From Chryseosolibacter indicum (GTDB lineage: Bacteria > Bacteroidota > Bacteroidia > Cytophagales > Cyclobacteriaceae), in contig NZ_JAHESD010000056.1 in assembly GCF_018598585.1 (NCBI RefSeq), positions 1-39,253 on the forward strand: a stretch of DNA of 39,253 bases, read 5' to 3'. The notes under the pieces were generated by a model. That model did not search any database, was not told the origin of the DNA, and worked only from the letters and a program-made list of their open reading frames with translations. Made by a program: the position numbers and the translations under genes. Of this stretch, positions 18,341-25,814 are shown one piece after another. Position 1 is the first letter of the stretch. Every line of letters begins with the position of its first letter.

Positions 18341-18348
18341 TAATTTTG
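18341..18348 (+). promoter_or_regulatory. Candidate -7 promoter element for the GH3 gene
   Basis: TAATTTTG is an exact match to the Bacteroidota -7 element TAnnTTTG, 17 bp before the ATG at 18366. No clear TTTG box lies 19-20 bp upstream (the region reads ATTCTTAT), so it may be weak or activator dependent. Confidence 0.4.
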
Positions 18349-18365
18349 GAATGAACTAAGTAGGA

Positions 18366-19898
18366 ATGGGATTAATTAATTCAATACTGACCTGGGTGAT
18401 GAAGAAACGGATTCATCAAATTGAACTATTCATGAAATATCCTCATGATGTTCAGGATGAATTGTTCAAACGGTTAATCCAGGAAGCACAATTAACTCAG
18501 TTTGGGTTGCAGTATGGTTTCAGTGACATTGAAACATATGAACAATTCAGAGAACGAGTGCCTATTCATTCTTATGAAAAACTCTATCCATATATTGAAA
18601 GACAGATGCGTGGTGAAGAGAACATTTTATGGCCATCTGAAATAAAATGGTTCTCGAAATCTTCAGGTACGACAGGTCATAGGAGCAAGTTTATACCTGT
18701 ATCGCAGGAAGCTTTAGAAGAGTGTCATTTCAAAGGAGGGAAAGATTTGATATCGATTTATGTAAATAATTTTCCTGACACAAAATTGTTTGATGGTAAA
18801 GGCCTTGCTGTTGGTGGCAGTCATCAAATCAATGAATATGATTCAAGTGCTTCATCTTTTTATGGGGATGTTTCCGCTGTGATCATGCAAAACCTTCCGC
18901 CATGGGCTCAGTTTATAAGAACGCCAAGCCTAGAAACAGCATTAATGAACAACTGGGAAGAGAAGATTGAGAAAATGGCGTATGAAACTGCTACCGAAAA
19001 TGTTACCAATCTTGCAGGGGTGCCTACATGGACAGTGCTATTGATTCAACGGATTGTAGAGCTTCAAAATAAAAGTAATATTCTTGAGGTGTGGCCAAAT
19101 CTTGAAGCCTTCTTTCATGGTGCAGTAGCTTTTAAACCTTACAGGAGTTTGTTCCAAAGTCTCATTCCTAAAGACACCATGAATTATTGGGAAACATACA
19201 ATGCGAGTGAGGGTTTTTTTGGAATACAAGATCAAAAGAATTCTGAGGAGATGCTGCTTATGCTGGACTATGGTATTTTCTATGAATTCATTCCAGTAGA
19301 TGAACTTGACAACGAACACCCGAGAGCTATTCCATTGCATGAAGTTGAAAAGGATAAGAACTATGCAATGATAATTTCAACCAATGCAGGATTGTGGCGC
19401 TACAATATTGGAGATACAGTTAAGTTTACAAGCATATCTCCCTATCGGATTAAGATCTCCGGAAGAACAAAACATTTTATAAATGCATTTGGTGAAGAGG
19501 TTATAATTGAAAATGCGGAGGCAGCCATCACGAGGGCCTGCACATTGACCAATGCAATTATCGACAATTTTACTGCAGCGCCTGTGTTTCTTGAAAAAGG
19601 TAAACGAGGAGGGCATGAGTGGATTATTGAATTTAAAGTTCAACCTGATAGCCTAGATACTTTCACTAAGGTTTTGGACGAAAGTTTACGGGAGATAAAC
19701 TCTGACTACGATGCGAAGCGTAATTTTGACCTGGCACTTGTAGCACCGAAAGTTCATAGTGTACCCGAGGGTACGTTTTACCAATGGATGAAGAAAAGAG
19801 GAAAGCTTGGAGGGCAGAACAAAGTACCACGTCTATTTAACACCCGTGATTACGTTGAGGATATCCTGCAAATGACAGCTGAAGTGGAATTAAGATAA
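18366..19898 (+). CDS. GH3-family acyl-adenylate-forming protein (bacterial)
   Basis: Plant GH3 enzymes adenylate indole-3-acetic or jasmonic acid and join it to amino acids. Bacterial homologues are common in Bacteroidota, but their substrates are mostly unknown. The 510-aa product has the nucleotide-binding motif SSGTTGHRSKFIPVS (99-113). YWETYNASEGFFGIQ lies at about 274-290, matching the GH3 motif that contacts the acyl group and ATP. GLWRYNIGDTVKFT and a KISGRTKHFINAFGEE stretch follow before the C-terminal domain. Length fits the bacterial members. It is monocistronic, between the infB terminator and an opposing gene. The adenylation fold is clear, but the acid and acceptor are unknown. 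Confidence 0.85.
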   Translation: MGLINSILTWVMKKRIHQIELFMKYPHDVQDELFKRLIQEAQLTQFGLQYGFSDIETYEQFRERVPIHSYEKLYPYIERQMRGEENILWPSEIKWFSKSSGTTGHRSKFIPVSQEALEECHFKGGKDLISIYVNNFPDTKLFDGKGLAVGGSHQINEYDSSASSFYGDVSAVIMQNLPPWAQFIRTPSLETALMNNWEEKIEKMAYETATENVTNLAGVPTWTVLLIQRIVELQNKSNILEVWPNLEAFFHGAVAFKPYRSLFQSLIPKDTMNYWETYNASEGFFGIQDQKNSEEMLLMLDYGIFYEFIPVDELDNEHPRAIPLHEVEKDKNYAMIISTNAGLWRYNIGDTVKFTSISPYRIKISGRTKHFINAFGEEVIIENAEAAITRACTLTNAIIDNFTAAPVFLEKGKRGGHEWIIEFKVQPDSLDTFTKVLDESLREINSDYDAKRNFDLALVAPKVHSVPEGTFYQWMKKRGKLGGQNKVPRLFNTRDYVEDILQMTAEVELR

Positions 19899-20093
19899 TT
19901 GTGCATTCCTAATGGATGCATTGTGGTTTGCTACTTATTAAAGTAAGCAGCGAAGTAGCTGAGCATAAAGTCAATTACCTTCTCATCCATCTTTATACAT
20001 GAAGTTAAACTGTAGCTTACATTGCAGTAACTAAATGGTTATTTCCCTGCTTAAAATATTTCCTGGCTCATCCTGAACCATAATAACTACTTT

Positions 20094-20582
20094 TCAAATA
20101 GATTCCTTTGATGTTATGAATCTATAATTCCAACAAGGAAAGTCTTTAATGGTTTCGGCTTGTTCTACAATTGTGCCATCTTGTGCTAAGGCAATTACCT
20201 TTGTCGCCTGCAGGCGAAAGTCTTTCTTGACAGCACTTACCTTTACTGTGAGCACTGAATCTTGTGTAGTTATATCTATTTCTTTAATTGTTGGTTTACG
20301 CATATAATCAGAAAGTGCAGCGGTATAGGCATTTGGAAGCTTCAGCTCTTTTGCCATCGAGCAGTAATATGCCTTTTTCTCCGGTATCAGCATCATAGAC
20401 TTTGCATAAGCAGATGCCTTTTTAAAGCGGTTGCGGTTCTCGCGCTGCAAAGCGCTTTGTTTTGTAGTGGGCTTCGCCCTTCTGGCTACAATAGTTTTAC
20501 CCCTTAATTGCTTAAAAACGAATTTTGGTCCAAACTTTCCGCTTAAACCTTCGGTAAGATCATTTTCTCTGACGTGAGCCAT
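20094..20582 (-). CDS. Conserved basic protein of unknown function (162 aa)
   Basis: I do not recognise a named family, although short proteins starting MAHVRENDLTEGLSGKFG-like occur in Bacteroidota genomes. The first half is rich in K and R and predicted helical (RGKTIVARRAKPTTKQ, RENRNRFKKASAYAKS). The second half alternates hydrophobic and polar residues like a beta domain (SVLTVKVSAVKKDFRL, then VIALAQDGTIVEQAE). No signal peptide, membrane helix or catalytic motif is visible. The basic N-terminus suggests nucleic-acid or surface binding, but that is a guess. Upstream lie a partial promoter and a tandem 11-bp repeat, so expression is probably controlled. Confidence 0.65.
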   Translation of the reverse strand: MAHVRENDLTEGLSGKFGPKFVFKQLRGKTIVARRAKPTTKQSALQRENRNRFKKASAYAKSMMLIPEKKAYYCSMAKELKLPNAYTAALSDYMRKPTIKEIDITTQDSVLTVKVSAVKKDFRLQATKVIALAQDGTIVEQAETIKDFPCWNYRFITSKESI

Positions 20583-20630
20583 AGTACTGTGTTTTTATTA
20601 AATGTAGGACGGTCGTTTGAGAAATAGTGT

Positions 20631-20661
20631 CAAAAACTGCTGTGCATTGAGAATCAGCAAA
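20631..20661 (-). promoter_or_regulatory. Candidate activator-dependent promoter for the 162-aa protein
   Basis: On the minus strand TTTG (20658-20661) is followed after 19 bases by AGTTTTTG (20631-20638). The TTTG half of the -7 box is intact but the TA half is lost. Transcription would start near 20624, about 40 bp before the ATG at 20582. A perfect -33 with a poor -7 fits a promoter needing help, consistent with the tandem sites just upstream. Confidence 0.45.
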
Positions 20662-20666
20662 GTTAT

Positions 20667-20699
20667 TTTCCACTCTTGCTGCACTCGTTTTCCACTCTT
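20667..20699 (-). promoter_or_regulatory. Tandem 11-bp repeat, likely operator
   Basis: On the minus strand three 11-bp units run head to tail: AAGAGTGGAAA, ACGAGTGCAGC, AAGAGTGGAAA. GAGTG recurs every 11 bp, one helical turn. The outer two units are identical with 22-bp spacing. The array ends 5 bp upstream of the candidate -33 box, the usual place for an activator bound as direct repeats. Confidence 0.5.
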
Positions 20700-20792
20700 T
20701 ATGCTTTTTTTAATGATTATGGTGTGGGCCAATTTTTTTTGATCGCGACAGATTAAAGAGATGGGGGAATGGGCCGATTGATCTTGAATTTG

Positions 20793-20820
20793 AGGCACGA
20801 CTTAAGATAAAGTCGTGCCT
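20793..20820. terminator. Perfect hairpin downstream of the DUF6263-like gene
   Basis: AGGCACGACTT and AAGTCGTGCCT form a perfect 11-bp stem around a 6-base loop, 60 bp beyond the stop of the 20880-21773 gene. Neither strand has a U-run after it, so it may be an mRNA 3'-end stabiliser or a factor-dependent terminator. The rest of 20583-20879 shows the promoter and repeat above and AT-rich sequence without a gene. Confidence 0.45.
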
Positions 20821-20879
20821 GTTACATATACATGAGAAAACCTTTGTTATCCTAAAGCAAGGCAACGAAAGGGGGGATT

Positions 20880-21773
20880 CTATTTCTTGACTATTGTAAA
20901 CTTAGATTCGCTTACTATCTCCATGGGTACGTCCATATCTTCAGGGATGAACCCACCTGCAAGAAGCGTCATTTTTCCTTTTATTTCAGATAGTATTTTA
21001 ATTTCATTGGGCCATCCGGTTTTGGTGTTCACTTTAGCAACCAGTGCCTGACGACCATTAAGATCAGCTTTTGATTTTATTCCATTGGGTAGCGCAGTAA
21101 TCTTGTCTTTATCTCTTGTTGCTAATAAACCATCGGCATCAATAGATGCAACTGATCCTTCGATCTTTTTTAAGCTCCAAGTATTATCGATTTGTATGGG
21201 ATAATTGATTGGAAGTTCTGTTGAGTTTTTCCATTGATGACCCTCCTGTATCTTTTCGTCGGGATAGTTGATTAATGCTAATTCCAGATTAGATTTTAAA
21301 GAGCTTGGATTTAAAAACTGTTCAAGGACCTGTTTAACTACCGGGTTATCGTTATCTTGTAAAAGGCTTTCGGTACCATTAACGTTATCAACCTTTCCGT
21401 TTTTACTTAAGGTGAAGAAGAATGGCTTATTGATAACAGATTTAACTAATTTATTTTGGGGGTTATCATCACTGCCTTCGCTGTCGAGGTTGATATCTCC
21501 CATAATTGATTTAGATACTACTTTAAGTTTGGTATATTTTGCTTCAATCTTTGCTGATGACCCCTGCAACTCGACTACTTTAAATAACAATGCACCGCCT
21601 GAATTTATATCAATCTTAATTTCTCCCATGGCAGGAATACTTTGTTTAATTGTTTGAGTTGAACTTTGGTTTAGTTCATACTGGTCTCCCGTTTTAAAAG
21701 AATATTGAAGTCTAACATCTGCAGGAGTTATAAAAAGAAGTAATGACGTAAATAATAATAATATTGTTTTCAT
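20880..21773 (-). CDS. Exported DUF6263-like protein
   Basis: The 297-aa product starts with a clear signal peptide (MKTILLLFTSLLLFITPAD), followed by a mature part rich in beta strands without Cys. The opening RLQYSFKTGDQYELNQ and later NGKVDNVNG and WPNEIKILSEIKG are like the uncharacterised Bacteroidota family DUF6263, whose members are periplasmic or surface proteins. No lipobox Cys follows the signal sequence. It is followed upstream by a UPF0316 gene 9 bp away and radA, all on the minus strand, so it is the last gene of a probable three-gene run. Family name from memory, function unknown. Confidence 0.7.
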   Translation of the reverse strand: MKTILLLFTSLLLFITPADVRLQYSFKTGDQYELNQSSTQTIKQSIPAMGEIKIDINSGGALLFKVVELQGSSAKIEAKYTKLKVVSKSIMGDINLDSEGSDDNPQNKLVKSVINKPFFFTLSKNGKVDNVNGTESLLQDNDNPVVKQVLEQFLNPSSLKSNLELALINYPDEKIQEGHQWKNSTELPINYPIQIDNTWSLKKIEGSVASIDADGLLATRDKDKITALPNGIKSKADLNGRQALVAKVNTKTGWPNEIKILSEIKGKMTLLAGGFIPEDMDVPMEIVSESKFTIVKK

Positions 21774-21782
21774 ATAAGTGAT

Positions 21783-22391
21783 TTAATCTCTTTTAACACT
21801 ACTAAACCAGGAGGCTATGCTCCATCTTGTTGTTTCCTGAACGATAGCGCCACTTTCAGCGGCGCGATTTACTTTTTCAACTGTATAGAATGCTGTAGGT
21901 AAAATCTGTTTTAAACGATTAAGTAAATCTTCTAATCTTTCCCGTTCGAGTACTGTAAAAACAAGATTCTCATGCCCATCAGGACCTTGCGCATTTACAT
22001 GGGTATACCTGAAATGCTGCGTACTTAAGTATTCAATCAACTGGGTGATTTCTTTACGGGTAATTATTCGAACAATAACTTTGCCATACGCTATTCTTTC
22101 TTCAATAATCATTCCCACGAAGATGCCTGAAGCAAAGCCTGCAGGGTAAGCGAAGTAGCAAATCCAGTTATCTAAATGTTCGAATATTTGCCTTATAGCC
22201 ATTAGCCAGATAAAAGACTCAAAAAATCCTAATAACGTGGCTGTCCACCGCCTGCCTCCTAATACATAGATAATGCGGATTGTATTTATGGAAACATCTC
22301 CAATTCGGGCGAGAAAAATTAGAAACGGAAGAAGTACATAGCTAAAGATGTAATCTGGCACCCCAAGTGTTTCTGTAAAAAAGCTTTCCAT
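21783..22391 (-). CDS. UPF0316 family membrane protein (DUF5698/DUF2179)
   Basis: The 202-aa product has three or four hydrophobic helices in the first 100 residues, including the conserved IGDVSINTIRIIYVLGGRR segment. A cytoplasmic DUF2179 domain covers about 100-175 (IRIITRKEITQLIEYLS ... DGHENLVFTVLERERLEDL). DUF2179 domains also occur in YitT-type proteins and are thought to be ligand- or metal-responsive, but no function is established. It lies between radA (21 bp) and the DUF6263-like gene (9 bp) on the same strand. Length is typical for the family. Confidence 0.85.
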   Translation of the reverse strand: MESFFTETLGVPDYIFSYVLLPFLIFLARIGDVSINTIRIIYVLGGRRWTATLLGFFESFIWLMAIRQIFEHLDNWICYFAYPAGFASGIFVGMIIEERIAYGKVIVRIITRKEITQLIEYLSTQHFRYTHVNAQGPDGHENLVFTVLERERLEDLLNRLKQILPTAFYTVEKVNRAAESGAIVQETTRWSIASWFSSVKRD

Positions 22392-22412
22392 ATTTTTTAA
22401 ATCTTAGTACAA

Positions 22413-23786
22413 TTAGCCAAAAATATCCTGAAATACTTCCTGCAGTTTACCAAAAAGCTTAACCTGGATTTTACTTTTTTTAATATCGATTGACTTTTGA
22501 TTAAACTTAGAAATATAGATTTCAGTAAATCCTAATTTTTCTGCTTCACTAATTCGTTGTTCGACACGATTTACTGCTCTTAGCTCGCCGCCCAGACCTA
22601 CTTCCGCAGCAAAACAAACTTTGTCAGATACAGGAATCTCTTCCATTGAAGATATAATGGAAATGCAAATGGCCAGATCAATAGCGGGATCTTCAACGGA
22701 AATACCGCCAGCCATATTAAGAAAGACATCCTGGGTGCCCATTCTGAAACCACATCTTTTCTCTAATACAGCCAGCAGCATATTTAATCGCTTATGATCA
22801 AAACCCGTTGGTGTTCTTTGAGGTGTACCATAGCTTGCCGGGCTTACCAATGATTGAATTTCGATAAGTAAGGGACGGTTTCCTTCTAACGTGGCGCCTA
22901 TTGTTACGCCGCTCAGATTAGCATCTTTTTGTGATATCAAAATCTCAGACGGATTTGAAACCTGACGGAGTCCATTTCCAAGCATTTCATAAATACCAAT
23001 TTCTGACGTAGAGCCAAAGCGATTTTTAGTTGTTCGCAAAATCCGGTAAGCCAAGTGGCGATCTCCTTCAAATTGAAGTACGGTGTCGACCATATGCTCA
23101 AGAACTTTAGGGCCGGCCAGCATACCGTCTTTTGTAATGTGACCTATAAGAAATACAGGTGTATGTGTTTCTTTTGCAAACTTCATCATCTCAGCTGCGC
23201 ATTGACGCACTTGTCCGATACTTCCTGCAGCAGATTCAAGTTGAGATGAATGCAGTGTTTGAATAGAATCTATAATAACGATATCGGGAGACAACGCTTC
23301 GATTGCAGAAAAAATGTTTTTGGTGTTAGTCTCGGTGAGTACATAAAAATTCTTTGAAGAATCCTGTAACCGATCTGCACGCATCCTTATCTGTTGTTCA
23401 CTTTCTTCACCTGAAACATAGAGTACTTTACTCTGCTTCAACTTAAGGCCTACCTGTAATAACAGTGTTGATTTTCCGATGCCTGGCTCACCACCAACCA
23501 ATACCAATGAGCCACTGACAATACCCCCTCCAAGTACGCGGTTTAATTCTTCGTCTGCTGAACTTTGTCTGACTTCTTCTCCTGCATCAATTTCGTTTAA
23601 TGTGCGCGGTTGATTTTGTTTGCTCTTTGAGGAGGTTTGACGCCAATCGTTTTTATTGTTTTCTTCTTTGGTGACTACTTCTTCTGCAAATGTATTCCAT
23701 GAATTACACGACGGGCACTTACCTAACCATTTTGCAGATTCATATCCGCAATTCTGACAATAGAACACTGTTTTTGATTTTGCCAT
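22413..23786 (-). CDS. radA: DNA repair protein RadA (Sms)
   Basis: RadA is a RecA-like ATPase that drives branch migration during homologous recombination. The 457-aa product has the N-terminal zinc finger C10-x2-C13 and C24-x2-C27, and the Walker A motif GGEPGIGKSTL near residue 97. VIIDSIQTL is Walker B, the RadA-specific KNRFG motif falls near residue 252, and a Lon-like C-terminal domain (GGISVEDPAIDLAI..., GLGGELRAVNRVEQRI) closes it. All key parts are present. It is the first gene of the minus-strand run radA-UPF0316-DUF6263-like and is divergent from the DUF3857 gene, with 80 bp between. Confidence 0.96.
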   Translation of the reverse strand: MAKSKTVFYCQNCGYESAKWLGKCPSCNSWNTFAEEVVTKEENNKNDWRQTSSKSKQNQPRTLNEIDAGEEVRQSSADEELNRVLGGGIVSGSLVLVGGEPGIGKSTLLLQVGLKLKQSKVLYVSGEESEQQIRMRADRLQDSSKNFYVLTETNTKNIFSAIEALSPDIVIIDSIQTLHSSQLESAAGSIGQVRQCAAEMMKFAKETHTPVFLIGHITKDGMLAGPKVLEHMVDTVLQFEGDRHLAYRILRTTKNRFGSTSEIGIYEMLGNGLRQVSNPSEILISQKDANLSGVTIGATLEGNRPLLIEIQSLVSPASYGTPQRTPTGFDHKRLNMLLAVLEKRCGFRMGTQDVFLNMAGGISVEDPAIDLAICISIISSMEEIPVSDKVCFAAEVGLGGELRAVNRVEQRISEAEKLGFTEIYISKFNQKSIDIKKSKIQVKLFGKLQEVFQDIFG

Positions 23787-23866
23787 TATCTAAATCTTAC
23801 TATTCGCGATTAAAGTTGTTTAAAAAATATTAATTTTATGCACACATACTAATCTAAAAACCCCTC

Positions 23867-25813
23867 ATGAAGGCAATATTTACTGCTATAGTGCTTCTAA
23901 GCATTTCTCTAAATGTGTTCCCTCAAAAATCACCTTTAAAATTCGGTGATATTCCAATGGATGATCTTAATATGAAAGTTTATAGTAAAGACACTTCTGC
24001 GTCTGCAGTGGTTCTTTCTGACTACGGGGAGGCTTACATCAGAATAAATACTACTACGTCTTCATTACTTTTTGAAAGACATACGCGAATTAAAATTCTA
24101 AAGAAGGAGGGGCTTGATTGGGCTAATGTTGAAGTGCCTCTTTACCATTTTGGTTCTTCAGAAGAAAAAGTTACCAATCTTAAAGCATCAACATTTAATC
24201 TCGAAAATGGAAAGATTGTAGAGGCTAAGATGTCTAAGGATGGAATATTTAAAGACAAATTTAACAGAAACATATTCCTACATAAATTCACCTTACCAAA
24301 TGTAAAAGAGGGGTCGGTAATAGAATATTCTTATACAATTAACTCGGATCTACTTTGGAATTTCCCAAATTGGCAATTTCAAAGAACAATCCCCACAAGG
24401 CATAGTGAGTACTGGGCCATTTTGCCGGAGTTTTTTGTGTTTGAAAAATACATGCAGGGTTATGTAAGTCCTACGACATACGAGGTTAAGAATAAGCCCA
24501 TGTCTGATTATCAGTCAAACGCCCATCACTGGATCATTAAGGATGTACACGCATTTAAAGAAGAGCCTTTTATGACAAGTGAAGAGGACTTTATATCAAG
24601 GATAAACTTTGCGCTGTCACATATTAATTTCCCAGGTGAACCTGTACGTGAAATAATGGGCTCATGGGCAAAGCTTAACCAGATACTTTTAGATGACGAG
24701 GACTTTGGCGGAGTGATCAGAGGGTCGGGTTTTCTTAAGAAAACAGTTGAGGAGGTTACTGCAGGAATAGATGACCCTGTTAAGAAGATAACAGCGTTAC
24801 ATAATTATGTGAAAAGAAACCTGGAGTGGGACGGACACAATGATTTCTTCGCTGATAATCTAAAAACAGTAATTGAGAAGAAGAAGGGTAGTTCGGGAGA
24901 TTTAAATTTATTGCTTGCTTCGATGGTCAGCAAAGCAGGGTTTGAGGTAGAGCCTGTAATACTAAGTACGCGTGACCACGGTTTTGTACGAATGCAATAC
25001 CCAATGTCGAAGCAGTTTAATTATGTTGTTTGCCTTGTACGACTGCCAGAAAACAAAACTATTTTTCTTGATGCGACCGACAAGTTTATTCCTATTAGCG
25101 TGTTGCCTGAGCGTTGCTTAAATGGGCAGGGACTAATTATATCTAAAACACGTCATGGATGGATTAATTTAGAAACTAAAGCAAAGGCTAAGACAGTTGC
25201 AAGTGCGGAATTTAATTTAGCAGGAAATGGAGAAATGAAAGGCAAGCTTACCTTTAACCGCGATGGCTATGATGCGAACAAGGCCCGGAGAGATTATACT
25301 TCAAAGGGTCATAATGGTTATGTAAAGAATTTTCTAGGTACCAAACTTTGGCAGATAGAAAAGAGTGATTTTCAAAATGTAGATGAAGTTGAAAATTCTT
25401 TAAGGGAAGTACATGAGCTCGTTTTAAATGATCATGCCTCAGTTTCAGGGGACATTATCTATGTTAATCCTTTTATAACGACGCAACTGGAATCGAATCC
25501 ATTTAAACTTGATGAGCGAATGTATCCTGTAAACTACTCAAGCGTGATCGAAAAGGTTTATATGTGTAAGTTGATATTGCCTGAAAGTTTTACTATTGAT
25601 GAGATTCCTCAAAGCAAAGTGATTACGCTGCCAAATAATGCTGCTCGTTATTTATATAACGTAACTCAAATGGGCAACATGGTTCATATTACCAGTAACT
25701 TTCAAATTAATAAAAGTCTCTTTACCCAGGATGAATACCCTTTTCTCAGGGAGTTTTATGATCAGGTTGTTGCAAAGCAGAACGAACAGATTGTGTTGAG
25801 AAAGAAACCATAA
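23867..25813 (+). CDS. Exported DUF3857/transglutaminase-like protein, catalytic residues apparently lost
   Basis: The 648-aa product has a signal peptide (MKAIFTAIVLLSISLNVFPQ), a DUF3857 domain at about 55-210 and a transglutaminase-like core at about 290-410. In that core the cysteine motif usually found as GDCK is replaced by KKGSSGDLNLLL, the usual histidine motif FNHA is FNYVV, and only the aspartate in IFLDATDKF remains. This points to a non-catalytic, perhaps binding, domain. The following gene is the same type with Cys and His intact, and the two are separated by one base, so they are very probably co-translated. Such pairs recur in Bacteroidota. The substrate is unknown, and a periplasmic location is inferred from the signal peptide. 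Confidence 0.82.
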   Translation: MKAIFTAIVLLSISLNVFPQKSPLKFGDIPMDDLNMKVYSKDTSASAVVLSDYGEAYIRINTTTSSLLFERHTRIKILKKEGLDWANVEVPLYHFGSSEEKVTNLKASTFNLENGKIVEAKMSKDGIFKDKFNRNIFLHKFTLPNVKEGSVIEYSYTINSDLLWNFPNWQFQRTIPTRHSEYWAILPEFFVFEKYMQGYVSPTTYEVKNKPMSDYQSNAHHWIIKDVHAFKEEPFMTSEEDFISRINFALSHINFPGEPVREIMGSWAKLNQILLDDEDFGGVIRGSGFLKKTVEEVTAGIDDPVKKITALHNYVKRNLEWDGHNDFFADNLKTVIEKKKGSSGDLNLLLASMVSKAGFEVEPVILSTRDHGFVRMQYPMSKQFNYVVCLVRLPENKTIFLDATDKFIPISVLPERCLNGQGLIISKTRHGWINLETKAKAKTVASAEFNLAGNGEMKGKLTFNRDGYDANKARRDYTSKGHNGYVKNFLGTKLWQIEKSDFQNVDEVENSLREVHELVLNDHASVSGDIIYVNPFITTQLESNPFKLDERMYPVNYSSVIEKVYMCKLILPESFTIDEIPQSKVITLPNNAARYLYNVTQMGNMVHITSNFQINKSLFTQDEYPFLREFYDQVVAKQNEQIVLRKKP

Positions 25814-25814
25814 T

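Noticed and set aside
19899-20093. Possible hairpins or small RNA after the GH3 gene
   Set aside because: Only imperfect stems with bulges and no U-run were seen.
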